In this document: in pieces, positions 19,596 to 28,100 of the stretch
How positions within the stretch are numbered: position 1 is the first letter of the stretch
Layout: each line of letters opens with the position of its first letter
From: Granulicella sp.
GTDB taxonomy: Bacteria > Acidobacteriota > Terriglobia > Terriglobales > Acidobacteriaceae
DNA: 64,000 nucleotides
NCBI GenBank assembly: GCA_003132145.1
Contig: PKWU01000075.1
Location: forward strand, 1-64,000
Direction: 5' to 3'
The notes under the pieces: model-generated
The model's input: only the letters and a program-made list of their open reading frames with translations
The model's database searches: none
Told to the model about the DNA's origin: nothing
Program-made: the position numbers and the translations under genes

Positions 19596-20669
19596 CTACG
19601 CGACCCTTCGCCCGACCACCGGCGCAAGCTGCCGAAGTTGCGCCATCAGTTTGTTGAGCTGCTCGGGATAGAGGCTTTGCGCGCCGTCGCTCAGCGCTTT
19701 GTTGGGGTCCGGGTGCATCTCCATCAGCAGCCCATCGGCGCCCGCAGCGACCGCGGCCAGGGCCAGCGGCGGGACCAGGTCGCGGATGCCGACGCCGTGC
19801 GACGGGTCCGCCATCACGGGCAGGTGGGTGAGCTTGTGCAGCACGGGGATGGCGGAGATGTCCATGGTGTTGCGCGTGTAGGTCTCGTAGGTGCGGATTC
19901 CGCGCTCGCAGAGGATCAGGTCGTAGTTGCCGCCGGAGAGGATGTACTCGGCCGAGAGCAGCACCTCCTCGATGGTGGCCGCGATGCCGCGCTTCAGCAG
20001 CACGGGGGTGCGCGTGTGGCCAAGCTCGCGCAGCAGGTTGAAGTTCTGCATGTTGCGCGCGCCCACCTGGAAGAGGTCGATCAACGGAATCATGGACTCG
20101 ATCTGCGCGATCTCCATCACCTCGGTGACGACCAGCAGGCCGGTCAGGTCTGCGACCTCGCGCAGCAGCTTCAGGCCTTCCAGGCCCATGCCCTGGAAGC
20201 TGTAGGGCGAGCTGCGCGGCTTGTAGGCGCCTCCGCGCAGGAACTTCGCTCCCGCGGCGGCCGCCAGCTTCGCGCTCAGCAGGATCTGCTCGCGCGACTC
20301 GACCGAGCAGGGCCCGGCCATGATGACGACCTCGTCGCCGCCCACCACCACGCCGTTGGGGAATGTGATCTTCGTTCCCTCCGGCCGGAAGCTGCGCCCT
20401 GCCAGCTTGTAGGGCGAGGAGATGCGGTAGGCGTCATGCACGCCGAGCAGCACCTTGAACTCCAGCACATCGAAGTGCGCCGGCGTGCCCACCCCGGCGA
20501 GAATCGTTTGGTTGGCGCCGGTGGTGCGGTGAACATTGAACCCGAGCTCCACCATGCGCTCGATCACGTCCTGAACCTGCTTCTCGGTTGCCTGGTCCTG
20601 CATTGCGACAATCATCATTTCCGTCCACTGATCTGAATTTGTAACTGCATTGTTTCCGTCTTTCTTCAA
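19596..20669 (-). CDS. aroF: 3-deoxy-7-phosphoheptulonate synthase with N-terminal regulatory domain
   Basis: VVIMAGPCSVESREQI; FLRGGAYKPRSSPYSFQGMG; ILCERGIRTYETYTRNTMD. Confidence 0.93.
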   Translation of the reverse strand: MKKDGNNAVTNSDQWTEMMIVAMQDQATEKQVQDVIERMVELGFNVHRTTGANQTILAGVGTPAHFDVLEFKVLLGVHDAYRISSPYKLAGRSFRPEGTKITFPNGVVVGGDEVVIMAGPCSVESREQILLSAKLAAAAGAKFLRGGAYKPRSSPYSFQGMGLEGLKLLREVADLTGLLVVTEVMEIAQIESMIPLIDLFQVGARNMQNFNLLRELGHTRTPVLLKRGIAATIEEVLLSAEYILSGGNYDLILCERGIRTYETYTRNTMDISAIPVLHKLTHLPVMADPSHGVGIRDLVPPLALAAVAAGADGLLMEMHPDPNKALSDGAQSLYPEQLNKLMAQLRQLAPVVGRRVA

Positions 20670-20791
20670 TCTTCCTGAGTTTGTAGCGTATTTCGGTCCT
20701 TATTCCGCCCGCGTCCGCGGTTTTGTAACTTGATCTGTTGCAACTCCTGTAAAGCCAGCGCCAGTCGCGGCGCTCACGCATTGCGCGGCCC

Positions 20792-21055
20792 TCACGGCTC
20801 GCGCTTCTGCAGCGTGCGCATCACGTCGATGAGCCGCTCGTAGATGTGTTGCATCTCGCTGTCGGCCAGCGGCCCCTGGTTCACCGCGCGGACGTGGTTG
20901 AATACCGACTGCTCGCGGTCCGGCTCGTAGACCGGCGCGAGTGTCTCGCGCTTCAGCGCGCCGATGGCCTTCGCCGCTTCCGCGCGCCGGCTGATGAGCC
21001 GCACAATCTCGTCATCCATCTCATCAATCTTCTTTCGCCAGTCGTAGATATCCAT
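20792..21055 (-). CDS. aroQ: chorismate mutase (AroQ class)
   Basis: WRKKIDEMDDEIVRLISRRAEAAKAIGALKR. Confidence 0.87.
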   Translation of the reverse strand: MDIYDWRKKIDEMDDEIVRLISRRAEAAKAIGALKRETLAPVYEPDREQSVFNHVRAVNQGPLADSEMQHIYERLIDVMRTLQKREP

Positions 21056-21228
21056 GCCAATCGCCTCGCCTTGAACTTAAACTTGATCTCGAACTCGAGC
21101 CCGAACTTGAATTGAATTGCAGCGTTTGAGTCTGCGTCCGGAACTTTGTCTGCAGCATCCATCATAAATGGCGTGCAAGGCAGCGCCGAGAAACCGGCGG
21201 CGCGCGGCCGGATATTGAACCGCCGCCC

Positions 21229-21999
21229 TCATGCGCGAAGCCCCGCGATGAACCGGCCGACCGCCGCCGGGGCCTGCGACGACTTGCTGATCTCGATCAG
21301 GGCCACCAGCGCGCTGCCGATCACAGCGGCGTCGGCAAATTTTCCCACCGCGTGCACGTGCTCCGCGTTGGAGATTCCAAAGCCCACTGCGATGGGGATT
21401 CCGCGCGGCTCGGTGAAGGTCCGCAGCCGCGCGACGAGCTGGGAGGCGTCGCCCGCGACCTTCTGCTGTGTGCCTGTGATTCCCACGCGCGAGATGGCGT
21501 AGACGAAGCCCTGCGAGGCTGTTGCGATCGCCTTCAGGCGCGCGTCGGGACTGGTGGGCGCGGCCAGAAAGATCGGGGCCAGTTTGTTCGCGCGCATCTC
21601 CGCCAGGTACTCGTCCGCCTCTTCGACGATCATGTCGGTGAGCAGCACTCCGTCCACGCCCGCATCCGCAGTTGCGGCGCAGAAATTTTTCATCCCCATG
21701 CGCACCACGGGGTTCAGGTAGGAGAAGATCACAATCCCGCAGGCAGGGCGCGCCGCTCGAAGTTGGCGGGCGACTTCCAACACATCGGTGAGGCGAACTC
21801 CGCGCGCCACGGCACGCCCGCTCGCGCGCTGGATCACCGGGCCATCGGCCAGCGGATCGCTGAAGGGCACGCCCAGCTCGATCACATCCGCGCCGTTGTC
21901 GATCGCGGCCAGCGCAATCTCGAGCGTGGTGGCCAGATCGGGATCGCCCGTCGTCAGATACGCCACAATCCCCGGTCTCTTCTTGAACTCAATCGGCAT
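21229..21999 (-). CDS. trpA: tryptophan synthase alpha subunit
   Basis: VAYLTTGDPDL, GADVIELGVPFSDPLADGPVIQRASGRA. Confidence 0.95.
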   Translation of the reverse strand: MPIEFKKRPGIVAYLTTGDPDLATTLEIALAAIDNGADVIELGVPFSDPLADGPVIQRASGRAVARGVRLTDVLEVARQLRAARPACGIVIFSYLNPVVRMGMKNFCAATADAGVDGVLLTDMIVEEADEYLAEMRANKLAPIFLAAPTSPDARLKAIATASQGFVYAISRVGITGTQQKVAGDASQLVARLRTFTEPRGIPIAVGFGISNAEHVHAVGKFADAAVIGSALVALIEISKSSQAPAAVGRFIAGLRA

Positions 22000-22001
22000 C
22001 G

Positions 22002-23246
22002 CTACCCCTTCGCTCCTTGCAGGTTCATCTCGCGCGCCAGGATTCCCATGTCCTTATCGCCGCGACCCGACAGGTTCACCATGAGGATGTCTGTCTTCGC
22101 CATCCTGGGCGCCATCTTCATGGCTTCGGCGATGGCGTGCGCGCTCTCCAGCGCGGGCAGAATTCCCTCGGTGCGCGCCAGCGCCGAGGTTGCGGCCAGG
22201 GCTTCCGCATCGGACGCCGATGTGTATTGTGCGCGGCCTGAGTCGTGCAGCATGGCATGCTCCGGGCCAACACTGGCGTAGTCGAGCCCCGCGCTGACGG
22301 AGTGGGTCGTGGCGATCTGTCCCGCGTCATCCTGCAAGACGTAGCTGTACGTCCCCTGCAACACTCCTGGAACACCGCCGTCGATCTTCTGGAAGCGCGC
22401 CGCGTGGTCGCCCAGCGCAGTGCCGCGTCCGCCAGCTTCGACGCCAACCAGACGCACGTCCTTGTCGCCAATGAAGTCATAGAAGATGCCGATGGCGTTC
22501 GATCCGCCGCCCACGCAGGCGACGATTGCGGTTGGCAACCTGCCCTCCTGCTCCAGAATTTGCGCGCGCGCCTCGCGGCCGATGACGCGCTGGAAGTTGC
22601 GCACCATGGTGGGGTAGGGATGCGCTCCGAGCGCGCTGCCCAGGATGTAGTAGGTGTCGCGCACGTTGGTGACCCAGTCGCGCATGGCCTCGTTGATGGC
22701 GTCTTTCAGCGTCGCGGAGCCGGTGCTTACCGAGCGCACCTCCGCGCCCAGCAGCCTCATGCGGAAGACGTTCAGCTCCTGCCGGCGCATGTCCTCCTCG
22801 CCCATGTAGATGACGCACTCCATGCCGAAGAGAGCGCAGACGGTTGCGGTGGCAACGCCGTGCTGTCCGGCACCGGTCTCGGCGATGATGCGTCGCTTGC
22901 CCATCCGCCGCGCCAGCATTCCCTGGCCCAGCGCGTTGTTGATCTTGTGCGCGCCGGTGTGCAGCAGGTCTTCGCGCTTCAGATATATCTTGGCGCCGCC
23001 GAGCTGCTCGCTCATTCGTTTGGCAAAATAGAGCGGGGTGGGACGGCCGCAGTAGTGGTGCAGCAGGCCGTCCAGCTCGGCCTGGAATGCGGGGTCGGCC
23101 TGCGCCTCGGCGTAGGCTTGCTCCAGCTCTTCGAGCGCGGCCATCAGCGTCTCCGGCACATAGCGCCCGCCGTAGACGCCGAAGCGACCGGCGCGCGCGC
23201 CGACAGCAAAACTCACCGGCGATTCCAAATTTGCACTCATGCTCAT
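22002..23246 (-). CDS. trpB: tryptophan synthase beta subunit
   Basis: [45 protein letters not shown]. Confidence 0.96.
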   Translation of the reverse strand: MSMSANLESPVSFAVGARAGRFGVYGGRYVPETLMAALEELEQAYAEAQADPAFQAELDGLLHHYCGRPTPLYFAKRMSEQLGGAKIYLKREDLLHTGAHKINNALGQGMLARRMGKRRIIAETGAGQHGVATATVCALFGMECVIYMGEEDMRRQELNVFRMRLLGAEVRSVSTGSATLKDAINEAMRDWVTNVRDTYYILGSALGAHPYPTMVRNFQRVIGREARAQILEQEGRLPTAIVACVGGGSNAIGIFYDFIGDKDVRLVGVEAGGRGTALGDHAARFQKIDGGVPGVLQGTYSYVLQDDAGQIATTHSVSAGLDYASVGPEHAMLHDSGRAQYTSASDAEALAATSALARTEGILPALESAHAIAEAMKMAPRMAKTDILMVNLSGRGDKDMGILAREMNLQGAKG

Positions 23247-23280
23247 CGGACCGTCCTCCGCACAACGCAACCGCACAAAC

Positions 23281-23310
23281 TAAAAAGCCGCGACAAGTTG
23301 GGTCGCGGCT
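23281..23310 (-). terminator. rho-independent terminator in the trpB 5' leader (attenuator terminator)
   Basis: Minus strand agccgcgac-ccaactt-gtcgcggct-tttta: perfect 9-bp stem followed by a T tract. Confidence 0.8.
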
Positions 23311-23369
23311 CGCATGGATTTTGAATCAACTGAAACTTGCCGATCGTTGAACAGATCGTTCAGATGAGC

Positions 23370-23441
23370 CTAGTCCGCCGAGCCCGCTACTGTTCGCCAG
23401 TAGCGGATGGGAAACGAGAAGCGGCTGAAGTTGGCTGTCAT
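23370..23441 (-). CDS. candidate aromatic leader peptide MTANFSRFSFPIRYWRTVAGSAD
   Basis: 23 codons with F,F,F,Y,W. The Tyr-Trp codons lie in the 5' arm of a 9-bp hairpin (23384-23406), followed by a terminator just upstream of trpB. Confidence 0.6.
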   Translation of the reverse strand: MTANFSRFSFPIRYWRTVAGSAD

Positions 23442-23661
23442 CTTGTCTCTACGATATATCTTTCCCGCGTATTCCCGCAACCGCGATCCGATTTGCCCGC
23501 AGCCGCCCGTCGGCGGGTCGATCGACCACGCCGGGAACCGCGCAGGGTACATCTTTCACCTCGGACATTATTTTGAAACCAACCCACTGCCCGGCTCATC
23601 GCATATATGTACTCTTATGTTAATGGGCCTGAGGGGAAGCAGTCTTGGGGGGGAGCCAGAG

Positions 23662-23835
23662 ATGAAACTCAACATTCACTTGACGCACGCGTTTTTGTTG
23701 GTTGCTGTGATGACTCTTGTGCCTGCATCCGCCTACGCATTGGGAATGTCGGGTGGCGGTCATTCCCGTTCGCAGACCTACCACGACCGCACCCCCAGAG
23801 TGCATTCGCACGGTTCGCACCCCCGCCGCGGCTAA
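23662..23835 (+). CDS. small secreted hypothetical protein (57 aa)
   Basis: MKLNIHLTHAFLLVAVMTLVPASAYALGMSGGGHSRSQTYHDRTPRVHSHGSHPRRG has a plausible signal peptide. Confidence 0.45.
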   Translation: MKLNIHLTHAFLLVAVMTLVPASAYALGMSGGGHSRSQTYHDRTPRVHSHGSHPRRG

Positions 23836-24033
23836 CTTAATCCAAACATTGCAGAGCAGGGAAGTCCCGACCGGACCTTGGCGTCGAGGACGTGCGCGCG
23901 TTTTCCGTGAACCGCACAAGCTGCACGGGGCCATTCCGGCCGGTTGACGCCGCAACCTCGCGGCGGCCATCGACGCCGTAGCTTCCACGGACAGGATCGA
24001 GCGCTACACATTCACCATCCGCGAGAACGGCCG

Positions 24034-25017
24034 TCATCCGCGACGCGCGCGCCAGAGTGCGCCTTCGAGGGGATCGACGGGAGACTGGCACACGCAGGCT
24101 GCTGGCAGCGTGTCGGCAAGCCGCGCGATCATTGCGGCGCGCACGGTGGCGATGTGCGTGAGGACGCTGCCGGTGAAGGCAACGCTGACCGCAGCCGGTC
24201 CGGCTCCAGTTGCGGTGGGCGCGGCGGTCATCTTGCGGAAGACAAGCGCGACCAGCTCGGCGAGCTGCTCGCCGGCGCGCGTGAGGACCTCGGCGGCATG
24301 CGTGTCGCCCTGCTCTGCCGAACGCGCGACCACCGGCGCGAGCGAGGCGAAGTCGGGCGCGTGATGGTTAGGGTCGGCGCGCTGGTTGCCAAGGGCGACC
24401 AGCTCGCCGAGCGAGTTCAGATTCCAGTGCCGCTCGATCTCGCGCAGCAGGGAAGTGGAGACGCCGTCGAGACCGTTTCCGGGTTGCGCGCAATTTAAAT
24501 TGCTGGGCGTGTCGCGGTCCTGCGCGCGCAGTGCCGCGCGAATCGCTTCGAGACCGATCCATGTGCCCGATCCCTCGTCGCCCAGGACAGGCCCCCATCC
24601 GCCCGCGCCGAAGAGGCTGCCATCGGCTGTACGTCCGATTGCATTCGATCCCGTGCCCGCAACGACCAGGATTCCCGGGCCTCCACTGAAGGCTGCATTG
24701 AGTGCGATCTCTTCGTCGCCGCAGAGGAGAAGCTCGCCGGCGACTGATTTGCAGAGAGCGCGACTTGCCCACGCGCGCACGGCGGGGCTGCTGAGTCCAG
24801 CGAGGCCGAAGCAGCTGCGAGTGATCTGGCTGAGCGAGACGCCCGCCGTAGCCGCAACCTCGGCGAGCATCGCATGAAGCCGCGCCGTCGCCTCCTGCTC
24901 CGAGACGCGCATCAGCTTTAACGTGCCGGTCGTCGCGCGCGCCAGGACGCGCGTCTCGTCGGCCAGCAGACATTGCGTTTTGGTGCCGCCCGCGTCGATG
25001 GCGAGGAAGTAACTCAT
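24034..25017 (-). CDS. BadF/BadG/BcrA/BcrD-type ATPase, likely N-acetylhexosamine (GlcNAc/MurNAc) kinase
   Basis: MSYFLAIDAGGTKTQCLLAD; FGLAGLSS; ILVVAGTGSNAIGRTADG; GGWGPVLGDEGSGTWIGLEAI. Confidence 0.87.
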   Translation of the reverse strand: MSYFLAIDAGGTKTQCLLADETRVLARATTGTLKLMRVSEQEATARLHAMLAEVAATAGVSLSQITRSCFGLAGLSSPAVRAWASRALCKSVAGELLLCGDEEIALNAAFSGGPGILVVAGTGSNAIGRTADGSLFGAGGWGPVLGDEGSGTWIGLEAIRAALRAQDRDTPSNLNCAQPGNGLDGVSTSLLREIERHWNLNSLGELVALGNQRADPNHHAPDFASLAPVVARSAEQGDTHAAEVLTRAGEQLAELVALVFRKMTAAPTATGAGPAAVSVAFTGSVLTHIATVRAAMIARLADTLPAACVCQSPVDPLEGALWRARRG

Positions 25018-25107
25018 CGCGACAATGATAAGCCACGGGTGAGGTTCGAGGTTCCAGGTTTGGGCATCGAAGTCCGAGGAATCGAGCTGGGTGGCTATAC
25101 TCAGGCA

Positions 25108-28100
25108 ATGCCTGTTCGCTTGCATGCGCTCGATCTCGGCGTGGTTGGGCTGTACCTGGTGGCGATCACTCTCTTCGGGCTGCGCTTCAGCCGGCGGCGC
25201 GCGGCGGGCGGCGCGGCGAAAGACCGCTCGCTGCGCGGCTATTTTCTGGCGAACAAGACGATTCCCTGGTGGGCGATTTCGCTGTCGATTGTCTCGGCGG
25301 AGACGTCCACGCTCACCATCATCGGCACGCCGGGACTGGCGTTTGCGGGCGACTTCGGGTTTCTGCAGATCGTCTTCGGCTACATGTTCGGCCGCGTGGT
25401 AGTCGCACTGCTCTTCCTGCCGAAATACTTCCAGGGCGAGATGCTCACCGCCTATCAGCTCATCGACCGGCGCTTCGGCCACACGCTGCACAAGGTCACC
25501 GCGGGCCTCTTCCTGCTCACCCGAGCGGCAGCCGAGGGCGTCCGCGTCTTCGCCGTCTCCATCGTCGTAGGCATCGCGATTGGCACGGGGGATGTGTTAT
25601 CCATCGCGATCATCTCCGCGCTTACGCTGCTGTATACCTTCGAGGGCGGAATGGCCGCCGTCATCTGGACCGACGTGGTGCAGATGGCGATCTACGTCGG
25701 CGGAACGCTGGTGGCGATCTGGTCTCTCGGTGCGCACGTCCCCGGCGGCTGGGCGACGATCCACACCATCGGCGCGGCGGCAGGCAAGTTCCACATGCTG
25801 AACTTCGCCATGAACCTGACGACGACCTACACCTTCTGGGCGGGCGTGCTGGGCGGAACCTTCCTCACCATGGCCTCGCACGGCACAGACCAATTGATGG
25901 TGCAGCGGATGCTGGCCGCGAAGAACCTCACTGAATCCCGCCTTGCGCTGCTCTCCAGCGGCGTCGTTATCTTCATCCAGTTCGCGCTCTTTCTGCTGAT
26001 CGGCGCGGGTCTCTTCGTGTTTTATGGGATGCATCCGGCGGCGCTGACTGCGCTGCACGGCGCCAATACCAACCGCATCTTCCCGGCGTTCATCGTGCGG
26101 CAGATGCCGGTCGGCATCGCGGGCCTGCTCGTCGCGGCGATCCTGGCCGCGGCAATGTCCAACCTCAGCGCCGCGCTCAACTCGCTTTCGTCAACCACCG
26201 TGGTCGACTTCTACATGGGCTGGCGACCTCGCGCCAACGACCGCGAGCGCATGGTGGTCTCGCGCGCCAGCACAGTGCTGTGGGCGCTGGTGCTCTTCGC
26301 CGTCGCCATCTATGCGGTGCATGCGGGCGGCAAGGGCAACGTCGTCGAGATCGGCCTCTCCATCGCGTCGGTGGCATACGGATGCTTGCTCGGCGTCTTT
26401 CTCCTGGGCACGCTCACGCGCTATGCTACGCAAGTAGGAGCAATCATCGGCATGATCACCGGCTTCGCACTCAACCTGGCGCTCTGGCAGTTCCCCGGCA
26501 AAGTCCTCTGGAGGGATACCCTCAAAATGAGTGACGGCACTTACCGCCCAGGGCCCATGCCAGACATCGCCATCCCCCACATCGCCTGGACCTGGTACGT
26601 TCTTATCGGCGCACTCGTCACCTTCGCCGTGGGCTCGCTTGCCAGCCTTGTCTTCCGCAAACGCACTGCAAGACGCGCTATCGCAACCGCCGTGCTACTT
26701 GCACTGTCGGCATCCTCGCCTTTCTTGTTGTCATTCCGTAGCGTAGCGGAGGAACCTGCTTCACCAGCAACAGCGGCCCCCGATTTTTCCGCCGTCTCCA
26801 CCGCCATCAACGCAGCCATCGCACAGAAGAAGCTACCCGGCGCGGTCGTCGTCATCGGCCACGGCGGCAAGGTCGTCTTCGAGCAGGCATACGGCGTGCG
26901 CAAGCTGGCGGGCGAACCCGGCCTCGACGGCAAGCCCTCGCCCGCTGAGCCGATGACCCTCGACACCATCTTCGACATGGCCTCGCTCACCAAGTGTCTC
27001 GTCACCGCGACCGCTATCATGCAGCTCTACGAGGCGCACAAGCTCGACTTCGACGACCCCGTCGCCAAATACCTCCCCGAGTTCGCCGCACCAGCCACGC
27101 GGCCACCTACCTCGAGCGCCAACGGCGCGACGCTATACCAGCCTGGGGCGCAGCCCCAGGAATCGGATCGTAAAGAGACGAAGAGGGCTGAAGGCCAGAC
27201 CTATACCGCCTCCGATAAAGCAAAGGTCACCATCCGCGAGCTGCTCACCCACTACTCCGGCCTGCCGCCCGACGTGGATCTGAAAGACGCATGGGGCCTC
27301 GCCGCACCCGACAAGGCCGAAGGCATCCGCCGTGCCATGAACTCCCCGCTCACCACCACTCCCGGCACCCACTTCGAGTACTCCGACATCAACTACATCG
27401 TCCTCGGCGCGTTGGTAGAAAAGCTCAGCGGCGAGACGCTTGATGTGTATGCAAGCGCGCATATCTTCCTGCCACAAGGCATACGTGGTCCGTATCGCTC
27501 ACAGTTCCTTCCGCTAGAGCGAGCTTGTGGACTTAGCTCTAGTTTTCCGCCCTACTCAGCACCTTCGGGAGATCGGATCACTGACCAGAAGGGTGTGGCA
27601 CTTGTGGAATGTGACCGACCGGGCTCGTGGAGTCCTGAGCAGATCATCTCCCACACTGCTCCAACGCAACATGACGATCAGGGGACAAAGGAGACGAATC
27701 CCGATTTCGATGTGCTGCTGCGCGGGACGGTGCATGATCCTACGGTGCGGCGCATGGGCGGCGTAGCAGGACAGGCGGGACTCTTCTCCACGGCGGCGGA
27801 TGTAGCCCTCTTCGCGCAAGCGCTGCTGGATCGCCTCGCCGGTCGCCCCAGCAACTTCCCGCTGAAGCGCGAGACGCTGCAACTGATGACCACTCCTCAG
27901 CAGCCCAAAACTGCTCAGGGCGGCGCAACCATCTTCACCCAGGACGGCCAGACCACCGCCGGCGTAGCTCTGCGCGGCTTCGGCTGGGACATCAACTCCG
28001 CCTACTCGCGTCCGCGCGGTACGGTCTTTCCCACCACGGGCACAGCCGTCCCGACCGCCGGAGCAGGAGTACCAGCTAGCTTCGGCCATACCGGCTTCAC

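Noticed and set aside
20434-20781. Minus-strand ORF beginning MRERRDWRWLYRS as a possible Trp leader of aroF
   Set aside because: It does not stop before aroF, overlaps aroF out of frame, and no terminator hairpin follows; the trpB leader is a much better attenuator candidate.
23246-23441. T-box riboswitch upstream of trpB
   Set aside because: No recognisable T-box sequence; the hairpins overlap a leader ORF instead.
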